From assembly GCA_000302695.1 (NCBI GenBank), contig AMFN01000004.1, positions 62,001-126,000 of the forward strand: a stretch of DNA of 64,000 bases, in the 5' to 3' direction. The translations under genes and the position numbers were made by a program. Positions within the stretch are counted from its first letter, which is position 1. The number at the start of each line of letters is the position of its first letter. Positions 1 through 10,150 of this stretch are shown here, in pieces. Below the pieces are notes generated by a model, which worked only from the letters and a program-made list of their open reading frames with translations, was not told the DNA's origin and did no database searches. The stretch comes from Enterobacteriaceae bacterium LSJC7. Its GTDB lineage: Bacteria; Pseudomonadota; Gammaproteobacteria; Enterobacterales; Enterobacteriaceae.

Positions 1-831
1 TTCCAGCTCCGCACGGTTGGTGACATAGCCAAACAGGGAAGGGCGCGTCACATACAGCGAGCCTTTCTGGTTAAGAATGCCGAGATTGACGCCAGTGACT
101 GGCCCGGACGAGTTACCAAAGCTCACCATCAGCCCGCGTCGTTGCAGGCAGTCGAGTGAGGCTTCCCAGGTCGATTTACCCACTGAGTCGTACACCACCG
201 CCACTTTTTTGCCGTCTGTCAGTTCGCGCACGCGTTCGGCAATATTTTCTTCCTGATAGTTAATGGTTTGCCACGCACCGGCTCGTTTTGCTTTTTCTGC
301 TTTCTCAGCAGAGCCAACGGTGCCAATCAGCTTTGCGCCCAGCGCTTTTGCCCACTGGCAGGCAATCAGCCCCACGCCGCCCGCCGCCGCGTGAAACAGA
401 AACACTTCGTTAGGCTTAATTTCATAGGTTTTGCGCAGCAGATAGAACACCGTCAGCCCCTTGAGGAACGACGCCGCCGCCTGTTCAAACGAAATGGCGT
501 CTGGCAGACGCGCTACTTTATCGGCAATCACATTGTGCACCGTGCTGTAGGCGCCCAGTCCGGCCTGCGCATATACCACGCGGTCGCCAGCTTTGAGGTG
601 CGTGACGCCGCTGCCCGCCTTAATCACCACGCCCGACGCCTCAGTGCCCAGGCCGCTCGGCATGGCGGCAGGCGGGTACAGTCCACTTCGCACATACGTG
701 TCGATGTAGTTGATACCGATAGCTTTGTTTTCTATCTGCACTTCGTTGTCTGCCGGGGAGACTGGGGTAAATTCCACCGCGTTGAGGACCTCAGGCCCAC
801 CGTGCTGGTTGAATTCGATGCGCGTTGCCAT
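1..831 (-). CDS. qor: Quinone oxidoreductase (NADPH), C-terminal part beyond window
   Basis: This is the N-terminal 277 codons of a zeta-crystallin-type quinone oxidoreductase of the medium-chain dehydrogenase family, which reduces quinones with NADPH in the cytoplasm. Reading the minus strand from ATG at 831 gives MATRIEFNQHGGPEVL, followed by the GroES-like fold and the Rossmann segment with the AAAGGVG nucleotide-binding motif. The frame is open to base 1, so the rest of the ~327-residue family length lies outside. It is divergent from dnaB, with 76 bp between the starts, as in E. coli. Nothing unusual is seen. Confidence 0.93.
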   Translation of the reverse strand, partial: MATRIEFNQHGGPEVLNAVEFTPVSPADNEVQIENKAIGINYIDTYVRSGLYPPAAMPSGLGTEASGVVIKAGSGVTHLKAGDRVVYAQAGLGAYSTVHNVIADKVARLPDAISFEQAAASFLKGLTVFYLLRKTYEIKPNEVFLFHAAAGGVGLIACQWAKALGAKLIGTVGSAEKAEKAKRAGAWQTINYQEENIAERVRELTDGKKVAVVYDSVGKSTWEASLDCLQRRGLMVSFGNSSGPVTGVNLGILNQKGSLYVTRPSLFGYVTNRAELE

Positions 832-907
832 GTGAACTCCTTTTGTCGTTGAGCCAGGAGAAGGTATACTTCCCCGTCTCTCTAATGAATTTGGCACTCC
901 ATTCACT

Positions 908-2314
908 ATGGCAGGAAATAAACCCTTCAACAAACCTACTGAGCCCCGCGACCCGCAGGTTGCCGCGCTGAAAATGCCGCCCCATTCGCTGGAAGCAGAG
1001 CAGTCGGTGTTGGGCGGTTTAATGCTGGATAACGAGCGCTGGGACGATGTGGCCGAGCGCGTGGTGTCGGAAGATTTCTACACCCGTCAGCACCGCCTCA
1101 TCTTCACCGAAATGCACCGCTTACAGGAAACCGGCCGCCCCCTTGATTTGATTACCATTTCGGAATCACTGGAGCGCCAGGGCGAACTGGAAAGCGTGGG
1201 CGGCTTTGCTTACCTGGCGGAACTGTCGAAAAACACGCCAAGTGCAGCAAACATTAACGCTTACGCCGACATCGTGCGCGAACGTGCGGTAGTGCGTGAA
1301 ATGATCGCCGTCGCCAATGAAATCGCTGACGCTGGTTTCGATCCGCAGGGGCGCACCAGTGAAGATCTGCTGGATCTGGCAGAATCACGCGTCTTTCAGA
1401 TAGCCGAAAACCGCGCCAACAAAGACGAAGGGCCAAAGAGCATCGATCAGATCCTCGAAGCCACCGTCGCGCGTATTGAAACCCTGTACCAGCAGCCGCA
1501 CGACGGCGTGACCGGCGTCGATACTGGCTACCAGGATCTGAATAAAAAGACCGCCGGTTTGCAGCGCTCGGATCTGATAATTGTCGCGGCGCGTCCGTCG
1601 ATGGGTAAAACCACCTTTGCGATGAATCTGTGTGAAAACGCCGCCATGTTGCAGGACAAGCCGGTGCTTATCTTCTCACTGGAGATGCCCGCCGAGCAGA
1701 TAATGATGCGTATGCTGGCGTCGCTGTCGCGCGTGGATCAGACCCGCATCCGTACCGGCCAGCTTGACGACGAAGACTGGGCGCGCATTTCCGGCACCAT
1801 GGGCATTCTGCTTGAAAAGCGCAACATGTATATCGACGATTCGTCTGGCCTGACGCCAACCGAAGTGCGCTCGCGCGCCCGTCGAATCTATCGCGAACAC
1901 GGCGGCATTAGCCTTATCATGGTCGACTATTTGCAGCTGATGCGCGTGCCGTCGCTCTCTGACAACCGTACGCTGGAAATTGCTGAAATCTCCCGCTCGC
2001 TCAAGGCGCTGGCCAAAGAGCTACAGGTGCCGGTGGTGGCGCTGTCGCAGCTTAACCGCTCGCTGGAGCAGCGAGCCGACAAACGCCCGGTCAACTCCGA
2101 TCTACGTGAATCCGGCTCTATCGAGCAGGACGCCGACCTCATCATGTTTATCTATCGTGATGAGGTGTATCACGAGAACAGCGACCTGAAAGGCATTGCT
2201 GAAATCATTCTCGGCAAGCAGCGTAACGGCCCCATCGGTACTGTGCGCCTGACCTTTAACGGCCAGTGGTCACGCTTTGATAACTACGCAGGCCCGCAGT
2301 ACGACGACGAATAA
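908..2314 (+). CDS. dnaB: Replicative DNA helicase DnaB
   Basis: DnaB is the hexameric 5'-3' helicase that unwinds DNA at the replication fork and binds primase and the DnaC loader. The 468-residue product is nearly the E. coli length (471) and differs mainly by a short gap in the N-terminal tail. The N-terminal domain (about 20-170) is followed by the RecA-like motor with Walker A ARPSMGKTT near residue 230, Walker B IMVDYLQL, and the arginine-finger region. The C-terminus GPQYDDE is conserved. The Shine-Dalgarno before ATG 908 is weak. There is no intein or frameshift. It is followed closely by alr. Confidence 0.98.
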   Translation: MAGNKPFNKPTEPRDPQVAALKMPPHSLEAEQSVLGGLMLDNERWDDVAERVVSEDFYTRQHRLIFTEMHRLQETGRPLDLITISESLERQGELESVGGFAYLAELSKNTPSAANINAYADIVRERAVVREMIAVANEIADAGFDPQGRTSEDLLDLAESRVFQIAENRANKDEGPKSIDQILEATVARIETLYQQPHDGVTGVDTGYQDLNKKTAGLQRSDLIIVAARPSMGKTTFAMNLCENAAMLQDKPVLIFSLEMPAEQIMMRMLASLSRVDQTRIRTGQLDDEDWARISGTMGILLEKRNMYIDDSSGLTPTEVRSRARRIYREHGGISLIMVDYLQLMRVPSLSDNRTLEIAEISRSLKALAKELQVPVVALSQLNRSLEQRADKRPVNSDLRESGSIEQDADLIMFIYRDEVYHENSDLKGIAEIILGKQRNGPIGTVRLTFNGQWSRFDNYAGPQYDDE

Positions 2315-2413
2315 TTAACCTCCCGATTTTGCTGGCTACGCGGCGCTGTCAGGACGATGCGCCGCCTGGCCTGGCGGCAATCACCACGCGACTGATAACA
2401 ACAAGGAACACAC

Positions 2414-3493
2414 ATGCAAGCGGCTACTGTCGTCATTAACCGCCGCGCTCTGCGCCACAATTTGCAACGCCTGCGCCAGCTCGCGCCCACCAGCCGTATT
2501 GTCGCTGTCGTTAAGGCCAACGCCTACGGCCACGGCCTGCTGGAAACCGCGCGCACGCTGGACAGTGCTGATGTATTTGGCGTGGCGCGTCTTGAAGAGG
2601 CACTACGCCTGCGCGCGGGCGGCATTACGCAGCCGATTTTGCTGCTGGAAGGTTTTTTTAACGCCGCCGACCTGCCGGTGCTCCAGCGCGAGAACTTCCA
2701 GACGGCGGTACACAGCCCGGAACAGCTGGCGGCGCTGGAAGCGGCTGATCTCCCGGCCCCCATCACCGTGTGGATGAAACTCGATACCGGTATGCACCGC
2801 CTGGGCGTGCGCCCGGATGAGGCAGATGACTTCTACGCGCGCCTGTCGCGCTGCAAAAACGTGCGCCAGCCGGTCAACATCGTCAGCCACTTTGCCCGCG
2901 CTGATGAACTGGAAAGTGACGCCACGCCGCGCCAGCTAGATATTTTTAACCGCTTCTGCGCCGGTAAGCCGGGCGAGCGCTCTATTGCCGCCTCCGGCGG
3001 CCTGTTGTTCTGGCCGGATTCGCATTTTGAGCAGGTGCGTCCTGGCATCATTCTTTACGGCGTGTCACCGCTTGAGGGCAAGCCCTGGGGCGCAGATCTG
3101 GGCTTTGAACCTGCTATGTCGCTGACCTCATCACTGATTGCTGTGCGCCCGCACAAGGCAGGCGAGCCGGTAGGTTACGGCGGGACCTGGGTGAGTGAGC
3201 GCGATACGCGTCTGGGCGTGGTGGCGATGGGCTATGGCGACGGTTACCCGCGCTGTGCGCCGTCCGGTACGCCTGTGCTGGTCAACGGCCGTGAAGTGCC
3301 CATTGTCGGGCGCGTGGCGATGGACATGATTTGCGTCGATCTGGGACCCGATGCCCAGGAAAAGACGGGCGATGCGGTGGTGATGTGGGGCGAAGGGTTA
3401 CCAGTAGAGCGCATTGCTGAAATAACAAAAGTGAGTGCTTACGAACTTATCACGCGCCTGACCTCAAGGGTTGCTATGTCTTATCTCGATTAA
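2414..3493 (+). CDS. alr: Alanine racemase, biosynthetic
   Basis: This PLP-dependent racemase interconverts L- and D-alanine and supplies D-Ala for peptidoglycan. The 359-residue length equals that of E. coli Alr. Lys34 in [11 protein letters not shown] is the expected Schiff-base lysine. The second catalytic residue, a tyrosine, lies in the PVGYGGTW stretch, and [10 protein letters not shown] is the conserved C-terminal barrel motif. An AAGGAA Shine-Dalgarno precedes ATG 2414. It sits between dnaB and tyrB, the usual enterobacterial order. Confidence 0.97.
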   Translation: MQAATVVINRRALRHNLQRLRQLAPTSRIVAVVKANAYGHGLLETARTLDSADVFGVARLEEALRLRAGGITQPILLLEGFFNAADLPVLQRENFQTAVHSPEQLAALEAADLPAPITVWMKLDTGMHRLGVRPDEADDFYARLSRCKNVRQPVNIVSHFARADELESDATPRQLDIFNRFCAGKPGERSIAASGGLLFWPDSHFEQVRPGIILYGVSPLEGKPWGADLGFEPAMSLTSSLIAVRPHKAGEPVGYGGTWVSERDTRLGVVAMGYGDGYPRCAPSGTPVLVNGREVPIVGRVAMDMICVDLGPDAQEKTGDAVVMWGEGLPVERIAEITKVSAYELITRLTSRVAMSYLD

Positions 3494-3617
3494 ATGTGTC
3501 TGTGTTAACGCCGGGATGACCTGCGTTAACATTTCTGTTGTCACTTTGCTCGATCTCCTGGCGTATCCGGTTTATTGTGGTTGTCCACAACCTACATCAG
3601 ACTCAGGAGAAACTGGC

Positions 3618-4811
3618 GTGTTTCAGAATGTCGACGCCTACGCGGGCGACCCCATCCTCTCCCTCATGGAGCGCTTCAGGGAAGACCCGCGCGAGGGCAA
3701 AGTTAACCTCAGCATCGGGCTTTATTACAACGAAGACGGCATTATTCCTCAGCTTAAGGCCATCGCGGGTGCTGAGGCGCGTATTAACGCGCAGCCGCAC
3801 GGCGCCTCGGTGTATCTGCCGATGGAAGGGCTGGGCAGCTATCGCCACACCATAGCACCGCTGCTGTTTGGCGCTGACCATCCTGCGCTGCGTGAAGGGC
3901 GCATTGCCACTATTCAGACGCTTGGTGGCTCCGGCGCGCTCAAAGTCGGTGCCGATTTCCTCAAGCGCTACTTCCCTGAGTCGAAAGTCTGGGTCAGCGA
4001 CCCGACGTGGGAGAACCACGTTGCCATATTCTCCGGCGCTGGCTTCGAAGTGAACACTTACCCCTGGTTTGATGATGACACCAAAGGCGTGCGCGTTGCT
4101 GCTCTGCTTGATGCGCTGAGCGCGCTGCCGCCGCGCAGTATTGTGCTACTGCATCCGTGCTGCCATAACCCGACCGGCTCTGATCTGACTCATGCCGAAT
4201 GGGATGAAGTGATTAATGTACTGAAAGCACGTGAGTTAATTCCGTTTATGGACATCGCCTACCAGGGCTTTGGGGCCGGAATGGAAGACGATGCTTACGC
4301 CATTCGCGCTGCCACCGACGCGGGCCTGCCGGTGTTTGTCAGCAACTCGTTTTCGAAGATTTTCTCACTCTACGGCGAGCGCGTGGGCGGGCTTTCGGTG
4401 GTGTGTGAAGATGCCGATGCCGCCGCGCGCGTGTTGGGCCAGCTTAAGGCGACCGTGCGCCGCAACTATTCCAGCCCGCCGAACTTTGGCGCACAGCTGG
4501 TTTCCACCGTGCTTAACGACGATGCACTGCGGGCAAGCTGGCTTGCAGAAGTAGAAGAGATGCGTCTGCGTATTATCGAAATGCGCAAAATGCTGGTCGA
4601 AGTGCTGAGCCGCGAAGTGCCAGGGCGCGATTTCAGCTACTTCCTGCACCAGCGCGGCATGTTTACCTACACCGGCCTGAGCGCCGCTCAGGTTGACCGC
4701 CTGCGCGATGAGTTTGGCGTTTATCTTATCGCCAGCGGCCGCATGTGCGTGGCCGGGCTAAACACCCGTAACGTGGAATACGTCGCCCGTTCGTTTGCCG
4801 CAGTAATGTAA
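3618..4811 (+). CDS. tyrB: Aromatic-amino-acid aminotransferase
   Basis: TyrB is a PLP-dependent transaminase that completes tyrosine, phenylalanine and leucine synthesis. The frame is open upstream, but the start is taken as GTG 3618. It has an AGGAGA Shine-Dalgarno at 3604-3609 and gives a 397-residue protein beginning [12 protein letters not shown], the E. coli length and N-terminus. [17 protein letters not shown] carries the PLP lysine (about residue 247), and the substrate-binding arginine is near the C-terminus. A TyrR site was not identified by eye in the 124-bp gap after alr. Confidence 0.96.
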   Translation: MFQNVDAYAGDPILSLMERFREDPREGKVNLSIGLYYNEDGIIPQLKAIAGAEARINAQPHGASVYLPMEGLGSYRHTIAPLLFGADHPALREGRIATIQTLGGSGALKVGADFLKRYFPESKVWVSDPTWENHVAIFSGAGFEVNTYPWFDDDTKGVRVAALLDALSALPPRSIVLLHPCCHNPTGSDLTHAEWDEVINVLKARELIPFMDIAYQGFGAGMEDDAYAIRAATDAGLPVFVSNSFSKIFSLYGERVGGLSVVCEDADAAARVLGQLKATVRRNYSSPPNFGAQLVSTVLNDDALRASWLAEVEEMRLRIIEMRKMLVEVLSREVPGRDFSYFLHQRGMFTYTGLSAAQVDRLRDEFGVYLIASGRMCVAGLNTRNVEYVARSFAAVM

Positions 4812-4830
4812 GTATTCACTTACGTCATCA

Positions 4831-4869
4831 GGCCCGCTTGTCTGGTTACCCAGCCGCGGGCTTTTTGTT
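4831..4869 (+). terminator. Rho-independent terminator of tyrB
   Basis: Inverted CCCGC/GCGGG arms are followed by a T-run (gggctttttgtt) just after the tyrB stop codon. The stem is short and interrupted but correctly placed. Confidence 0.6.
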
Positions 4870-4966
4870 ATTTACGCATTAATCAGAAATTTTCCCCACG
4901 CGGGTTTTACCTTTTCCCGGCTTGCTGCACACTTAACAGGATTGTGTTTAAAAAGGAGCAGCCGCC

Positions 4967-5383
4967 ATGTGGTTTCAGCAAACCCTGACGTTAAGCGCAA
5001 AAACGCGCGGTTTTCATCTGGTTACCGATGAGGTGCTGGAGCAGATTGGTGATTTGCCGGAAATTCGCGTTGGCCTGCTGCATTTGCTGTTGCTTCACAC
5101 CTCGGCGTCCCTGACGCTCAACGAGAACTGCGATCCCACGGTGCGTCAGGACATGGAGCGCCATTTCTTACGCACTGTGCCGGACAATGCGTCTTATGAG
5201 CACGACTATGAAGGCGCAGACGATATGCCCGCCCACATTAAGTCGTCGCTGCTGGGGGCGTCGCTAACGCTGCCGGTCAAAAACGGGCGTGTGGCGCTGG
5301 GAACGTGGCAGGGAATATGGCTGGGGGAGCATCGCATCCACGGCGGTGCGCGAAAAATCATCGCCACGCTACAGGGGGAATAA
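4967..5383 (+). CDS. yjbQ: UPF0047 family protein YjbQ
   Basis: YjbQ belongs to the small UPF0047/YjbQ family; a weak thiamine-phosphate synthase activity has been reported for E. coli YjbQ, but the physiological role is uncertain. The 138-residue length matches E. coli. The family histidines are visible in [15 protein letters not shown] and HIKSSLLG, with [11 protein letters not shown] near the C-terminus. AAGGAG precedes ATG 4967. The yjbR start codon follows the stop by 2 bp, so the two form an operon. Confidence 0.93.
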   Translation: MWFQQTLTLSAKTRGFHLVTDEVLEQIGDLPEIRVGLLHLLLLHTSASLTLNENCDPTVRQDMERHFLRTVPDNASYEHDYEGADDMPAHIKSSLLGASLTLPVKNGRVALGTWQGIWLGEHRIHGGARKIIATLQGE

Positions 5384-5385
5384 CA

Positions 5386-5742
5386 ATGACCAATTCGGAA
5401 CTGTTGCAATACTGCATGAGTAAACCGGGCGCGGAACAGAGTGTTCACAGCGACTGGAAGGCCACACAGATTAAAGTGGCCGATGTGCTGTTCGCTATGG
5501 TGCATGAGGTGGACGGGCGTCCGGCGGTGTCGCTAAAAACCAGCCCAGGGCTTGCCGAACTGCTGCGTGAAGCGCACCAGGACGTGAAGCCGAGCGAGCA
5601 CCTTAACAAAGCACACTGGAGCACGCTGTTGCTTGACGGCACGCTCGCGGATTCACGTATTTATTACCTGGTGGATGCTTCATACCAGCTGGCGCTGGAG
5701 CTGGTGCCAGAGCACACGCGCAAGTTGTTGCAGGCACCATAA
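5386..5742 (+). CDS. yjbR: MmcQ/YjbR family DNA-binding-like protein
   Basis: YjbR is a small protein of the MmcQ/YjbR family (double-wing fold, thought to bind nucleic acid; function unproven). The start is set at ATG 5386, two bases after the yjbQ stop, giving 118 residues, the E. coli length. The open frame extends upstream into yjbQ, but that extension does not resemble the family. Family features seen are FPGAEQ-like KPGAEQSVHSDWKATQIKVAD, split by a loop, and HLNKAHWSTLLLDG in the C-terminal half. It is co-transcribed with yjbQ and ends at a shared terminator. Confidence 0.93.
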   Translation: MTNSELLQYCMSKPGAEQSVHSDWKATQIKVADVLFAMVHEVDGRPAVSLKTSPGLAELLREAHQDVKPSEHLNKAHWSTLLLDGTLADSRIYYLVDASYQLALELVPEHTRKLLQAP

Positions 5743-5767
5743 AAAAGCCCCTTGCGGGGCTTTTTGT
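5741..5767. terminator. Bidirectional terminator between yjbR and uvrA
   Basis: AAAAAAGCCCC-TTG-CGGGGCTTTTT forms a GC hairpin with an A-run on one side and a T-run on the other. It can therefore end transcription of both yjbR and the convergent uvrA. Confidence 0.9.
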
Positions 5768-5768
5768 C

Positions 5769-8600
5769 TTATTTTTTCGCCAGCATTGGCTTGAGGAAGC
5801 GGGCGGTGTGCGAGGCTTCGCACTCGGCCACCGTTTCTGGCGTGCCGGAGACCAGGATTTCCCCGCCGCCGCTGCCGCCTTCTGGACCCAAATCAACAAT
5901 CCAGTCGGCAGTTTTAATCACGTCGAGGTTATGCTCAATCACCACGATAGTGTTGCCCTGGTCGCGCAGCTGGTGCAGCACTTCCAGTAGCTGCTGGATA
6001 TCGGCAAAGTGCAGGCCGGTGGTCGGTTCGTCGAGAATATACAGCGTCTGGCCGGTACCGCGTTTCGACAGCTCGCGCGCCAGCTTCACGCGCTGTGCCT
6101 CGCCGCCGGAGAGCGTGGTGGCCGACTGGCCCAGACGAATGTAAGACAGACCCACGTCGATAAGCGTCTGAAGTTTGCGTGCGAGCGCAGGCACGGCGTC
6201 AAAGAACTCGCGCGCCTCTTCAATGGTCATATCCAGCACTTCGTGAATGCTTTTGCCTTTGTATTTAATCTCCAGCGTTTCGCGGTTGTAGCGCTTGCCT
6301 TTGCACTGATCGCAGGAGACATACACGTCCGGCAGGAAGTGCATTTCCACTTTGATGACGCCGTCGCCCTGGCAGGCCTCGCAGCGCCCACCGCGCACGT
6401 TAAAGCTAAAGCGCCCCGGCGTATAACCACGCGAGCGCGCTTCTGGCACGCCCGCAAACAGTTCTCGCACCGGCGTAAACACGCCGGTGTAGGTGGCGGG
6501 GTTTGAGCGCGGCGTGCGACCAATGGGACTCTGGTCGATATCGATAACCTTATCGAAGTTCTCCAGCCCCTGGATTTCGCGGTACGGTGCCGGTTCGCCG
6601 CTGGTGGCGCCGTTAAGCTGGCGCTGGGCAATCGGGAACAGCGTGTCGTTAATCAGCGTCGATTTGCCAGAGCCGGATACGCCGGTAATGCAGGTGAACA
6701 GTCCCACCGGCAGCGTTAGCGTCACGTTCTTCAGGTTGTTGCCGCGCGCGCCGCTGAGTTTGAGCACTTTCGACGGGTCGGCCTTCACGCGCTGTTTTGG
6801 TATTTCAATCTGGCGCTTGCCGCTCATAAACTGACCGGTGAGCGACTCCGGCACCGCCATAATCGCCTCCAGCGGGCCTTCGGCCACCACCTGGCCGCCG
6901 TGCACGCCCGCACCTGGGCCGATATCAATCACGTGGTCAGCGGCGCGAATGGCGTCTTCGTCGTGCTCCACCACAATTACGGTGTTGCCGAGGTTGCGCA
7001 GGTGAATAAGCGTGCCGAGCAGCCGCTCGTTGTCGCGCTGGTGCAGGCCGATGGACGGCTCATCGAGCACGTACATCACGCCCACCAGACCCGCACCAAT
7101 CTGGCTTGCCAGGCGGATGCGCTGCGCTTCGCCACCAGAGAGCGTTTCTGCCGAGCGCGACAGCGTGAGGTAGTTCAGGCCGACGTTCACCAGGAACTTC
7201 AGGCGGTCACCAATCTCTTTGAGCACTTTTTCGGCAATCTTCGCGCGCTGGCCGGACAGCTTCATGTTGGTGAAGAAGTCCATCGCATGGCCGATGCTCA
7301 TGTCTGAGATGGTCGGCAGCGAGGTGTTCTCAACAAACACGTGGCGCGCTTCACGGTTAAGGCGCGTGCCTTCGCAACTGATGCACGGGCGGTTGCTGAT
7401 GTATTTAGACAGTTCCTCGCGCACCGCGTTGGATTCTGTCTCTTTGTAGCGCCGCTCCATATTGTGCAGCACGCCTTCAAACGGATGGCGGCGCACCGAG
7501 GTATCACCACGGTCGTTGATGTATTTGAACTCGATGGTTTCTTTGCCGGAACCGTTAAGGATAACCTCGCGCACCTTGTCGCTAAGGCTGTCCCAGGAGG
7601 CTTCCACGTCGAACTTATAGTGATCGGCAAGCGAGCGCAGCATCTGGAAGTAATAGAAGTTGCGGCGATCCCAGCCGCGGATCGCACCACCGGCCAGTGA
7701 CAATTCTTTGTTCTGCACCACGCGATCGGGGTCGAAATATTGCTGCACGCCCAGGCCGTCGCAGGTTGGGCAGGCACCGGCCGGGTTGTTAAAGGAGAAC
7801 AGGCGCGGTTCAAGCTCGCGCATGCTGTAGCCGCAAATCGGGCAGGCGAAGTTAGCCGAGAACAGCAGTTCTTCGGCTTTTGCGTCGTCCATGTCCGCGA
7901 CAATGGCCGACCCGCCGGACAACTCCAGTGCGGTTTCAAAGGATTCCGCCAGACGAGTCGCCAGATCCTCACGCACCTTGAAACGATCAATCACCACTTC
8001 AATGGTGTGTTTTTTCTGTAGCTCCAGCTTTGGCGGATCCGACAGATCGCACACTTCGCCGTCGATACGCGCGCGGATGTAGCCCTGGCTTGCCAGGTTC
8101 TCCAGCGTTTTGGTGTGCTCGCCTTTGCGCTCTTTAATAATGGGCGCGAGCAGCATCAGGCGCTTGCCTTCGGGCTGGCTCAGCACGTTGTCCACCATCT
8201 GGCTCACGGTTTGCGCCGCCAGCGTGACGTCGTGGTCCGGGCAGCGCGGCTCGCCCACGCGGGCAAACAGCAGGCGCAGGTAGTCGTGAATTTCGGTAAT
8301 GGTGCCGACGGTAGAGCGCGGGTTGTGCGAGGTAGATTTCTGTTCGATGGAAATGGCCGGCGACAGACCTTCAATATGGTCAACATCGGGCTTTTCCATC
8401 AGCGACAGGAACTGGCGTGCGTAGGCAGACAGCGACTCGACGTAGCGGCGCTGGCCTTCTGCATAGAGCGTGTCAAACGCCAGCGACGACTTGCCGGAGC
8501 CGGACAGGCCGGTGATAACGATAAGTTTGTCGCGAGGAATGACGAGATTAATGTTCTTGAGATTGTGGGTGCGTACACCCCTGACTTCTATCTTATCCAT
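5769..8600 (-). CDS. uvrA: Excinuclease ABC subunit A
   Basis: UvrA is the damage-recognition ATPase of nucleotide excision repair; it dimerises and loads UvrB at lesions. The 943-residue product has two ABC modules: Walker [10 protein letters not shown] near residue 31 and GVSGSGKST near 640, each with an LSGGEAQR signature. It also has two zinc modules (CPICGYSM...CPTC and CEACQGDG...CDQC). The first residues [19 protein letters not shown] fix the start at 8600. It is divergent from ssb and under a LexA box. Confidence 0.98.
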   Translation of the reverse strand: MDKIEVRGVRTHNLKNINLVIPRDKLIVITGLSGSGKSSLAFDTLYAEGQRRYVESLSAYARQFLSLMEKPDVDHIEGLSPAISIEQKSTSHNPRSTVGTITEIHDYLRLLFARVGEPRCPDHDVTLAAQTVSQMVDNVLSQPEGKRLMLLAPIIKERKGEHTKTLENLASQGYIRARIDGEVCDLSDPPKLELQKKHTIEVVIDRFKVREDLATRLAESFETALELSGGSAIVADMDDAKAEELLFSANFACPICGYSMRELEPRLFSFNNPAGACPTCDGLGVQQYFDPDRVVQNKELSLAGGAIRGWDRRNFYYFQMLRSLADHYKFDVEASWDSLSDKVREVILNGSGKETIEFKYINDRGDTSVRRHPFEGVLHNMERRYKETESNAVREELSKYISNRPCISCEGTRLNREARHVFVENTSLPTISDMSIGHAMDFFTNMKLSGQRAKIAEKVLKEIGDRLKFLVNVGLNYLTLSRSAETLSGGEAQRIRLASQIGAGLVGVMYVLDEPSIGLHQRDNERLLGTLIHLRNLGNTVIVVEHDEDAIRAADHVIDIGPGAGVHGGQVVAEGPLEAIMAVPESLTGQFMSGKRQIEIPKQRVKADPSKVLKLSGARGNNLKNVTLTLPVGLFTCITGVSGSGKSTLINDTLFPIAQRQLNGATSGEPAPYREIQGLENFDKVIDIDQSPIGRTPRSNPATYTGVFTPVRELFAGVPEARSRGYTPGRFSFNVRGGRCEACQGDGVIKVEMHFLPDVYVSCDQCKGKRYNRETLEIKYKGKSIHEVLDMTIEEAREFFDAVPALARKLQTLIDVGLSYIRLGQSATTLSGGEAQRVKLARELSKRGTGQTLYILDEPTTGLHFADIQQLLEVLHQLRDQGNTIVVIEHNLDVIKTADWIVDLGPEGGSGGGEILVSGTPETVAECEASHTARFLKPMLAKK

Positions 8601-8676
8601 TCACCTTTCCCGGAAGTAACGCCTGTGCCGGGCTGTGACCGGCGGCCAGAAACGGCTAATTATGACACAATTTAAC

Positions 8677-8692
8677 CTGAATGAATATCCAG
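8677..8692 (-). promoter_or_regulatory. LexA (SOS) box between uvrA and ssb
   Basis: Minus-strand sequence CTGGATATTCATTCAG matches the LexA pattern CTG-N10-CAG with an AT-rich core, and differs little from the E. coli uvrA box. It lies 77 bp upstream of the uvrA start and 129 bp upstream of ssb, so it can control both, as in E. coli. Confidence 0.88.
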
Positions 8693-8820
8693 TGTTCTTT
8701 CGCAAATTGCATTCGGTGTGATAGATTTCTGGAAGACAGACCGCAGGTGTAATCTCTTCGACTGGCGTGATAGAATCACGCGTTTTACACTATTTTGAAA
8801 CCATCTCAGGAGACACGAAC

Positions 8821-9378
8821 ATGGCCAGCAGAGGCGTAAACAAGGTGATTCTCGTCGGGAACCTGGGTCAGGACCCGGAAATACGCTATTTGCCAAGTGG
8901 CGGCGCAGTTGCCAACATGACGCTGGCTACCTCTGAATCCTGGCGCGACAAGCAGACCGGTGAGATGAAAGAGCAGACCGAATGGCACCGCGTGGTGATG
9001 TTCGGCAAGCTGGCGGAAGTGGCTGGCGAATATCTGCGTAAAGGTTCTCAGGTTTATATTGAAGGCCAGCTGCGTACCCGCAAATGGACCGATCAGAGTG
9101 GTCAGGAGCGTTACACGACCGAGATCAACGTGCCGCAGATTGGCGGCGTGATGCAGATGCTGGGCGGTCGCCAGGGCGGCGGCGCAGGTGGTGGCATGGG
9201 CGGCGGTGCTGGCGGTGGTCAGCAGCAGGGCGGTTGGGGTCAGCCTCAGCAGCCACAGAGCGGCGGCCAGCAGTTCAGCGGCGGCGCGCAGTCTCGCCCG
9301 CAGCAGCAGCAGCCACAGAGTGCACCGGCACCGTCTAACGAACCGCCGATGGATTTTGACGACGACATCCCGTTCTGA
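8821..9378 (+). CDS. ssb: Single-stranded DNA-binding protein
   Basis: SSB coats single-stranded DNA as a tetramer and recruits repair and replication partners. The start is ATG 8821 ([20 protein letters not shown]), behind CAGGAGACACGAAC; an upstream in-frame extension from 8767 is not part of the family. The product has 185 residues: an OB fold (1-112), then a Gly/Gln/Pro-rich linker, and the acidic tip DFDDDIPF that docks partner proteins. The linker DNA is repeat-rich (GGCGGTGCTGGC-like). Confidence 0.98.
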   Translation: MASRGVNKVILVGNLGQDPEIRYLPSGGAVANMTLATSESWRDKQTGEMKEQTEWHRVVMFGKLAEVAGEYLRKGSQVYIEGQLRTRKWTDQSGQERYTTEINVPQIGGVMQMLGGRQGGGAGGGMGGGAGGGQQQGGWGQPQQPQSGGQQFSGGAQSRPQQQQPQSAPAPSNEPPMDFDDDIPF

Positions 9379-9697
9379 TTGCTATCTGAATCCCGGATGT
9401 GAAAAGCCCGCGGGCGTACTGGCATTGATGCCAGGGCGGTCAGCCCGGGGCTTATGAACAAGGCCTGATGGATAATCAGGCCTTGTTTATTTTCTGCGAC
9501 GGCTATTGTCCTGCATATCTCTTTCCTTTCTTCCTGTTCAACCGCCGGTAATGCCCGCTTGTGGAACAAAAAGAAACGTGAAATCGCAATCAATCCCGCT
9601 GATATCACGAGTAGCTGTCGGTTCCGTTATCTTTCACTGCCGGCTGTTGCCAACAAAATGGCTGCGAATGGGCGGTTTTGTTGCACCAGTTCAATAG
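9379..9697. other. Gene-free stretch between ssb and arsC
   Basis: 319 bp hold no convincing gene. The first ~110 bp contain the ssb terminator; the rest is ordinary spacer downstream of the arsC stop, and marks the left edge of accessory DNA inserted between ssb and yjcB. Confidence 0.5.
9460..9491 (+). terminator. Rho-independent terminator downstream of ssb
   Basis: A perfect 10-bp stem AAGGCCTGAT/ATCAGGCCTT (9460-9469 with 9475-9484) with a 5-nt loop is followed by GTTTATTTT. Confidence 0.85.
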
Positions 9698-10138
9698 CTA
9701 TGGTGCCTGTTGCCCCTTAATGATTTTCCCGGCTTCATCAATCACGACTTCTCCGTCTTCCTTCGTGAAAGCGCCTTTCTGTGGTCCGGGCAGGATCTCC
9801 AGCACCACTTCCGATGGCCTGCACAGGCGTGTTCCCCGTTCTGTAACAACAATCGGGCGGTTTATCAGCAGCGGATACTGCAACATAAACGTAATGAGTT
9901 GTTCGTCCGAAAAGCCGTCTTTATCCAGACCCAGTTGCGCATAAGGCTCTACGTTTTTACGCAGCAGCTGTCGCGCGCTAATGCCCATATCAGCAATGAG
10001 TTTCACAAGCTCTTCACGTGAAGGCGGCGTTTCCAGGTAATGAATAACAACGGGTTCGGCTCCGCTGTTACGGATTATCGCCAGCGTATTGCGCGACGTG
10101 CCGCAGGCTGGATTGTGGTAGAGAGTTATCTGGCTCAT
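9698..10138 (-). CDS. arsC: Arsenate reductase, glutaredoxin-dependent
   Basis: ArsC reduces arsenate to arsenite with glutathione and glutaredoxin so that ArsB can export it. The 146-residue product carries the catalytic Cys12 in HNPACGTSRNTL. The arsenate-binding arginines are present in LLRKNVEPY, INRPIVV and RLCRPSE, the family triad (about 60, 94 and 107). It is the last gene of arsRBC on the minus strand, 12 bp after the arsB stop. The C-terminal tail is slightly longer than in the plasmid R773 enzyme. Confidence 0.96.
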   Translation of the reverse strand: MSQITLYHNPACGTSRNTLAIIRNSGAEPVVIHYLETPPSREELVKLIADMGISARQLLRKNVEPYAQLGLDKDGFSDEQLITFMLQYPLLINRPIVVTERGTRLCRPSEVVLEILPGPQKGAFTKEDGEVVIDEAGKIIKGQQAP

Positions 10139-10150
10139 GGTGTTATACCG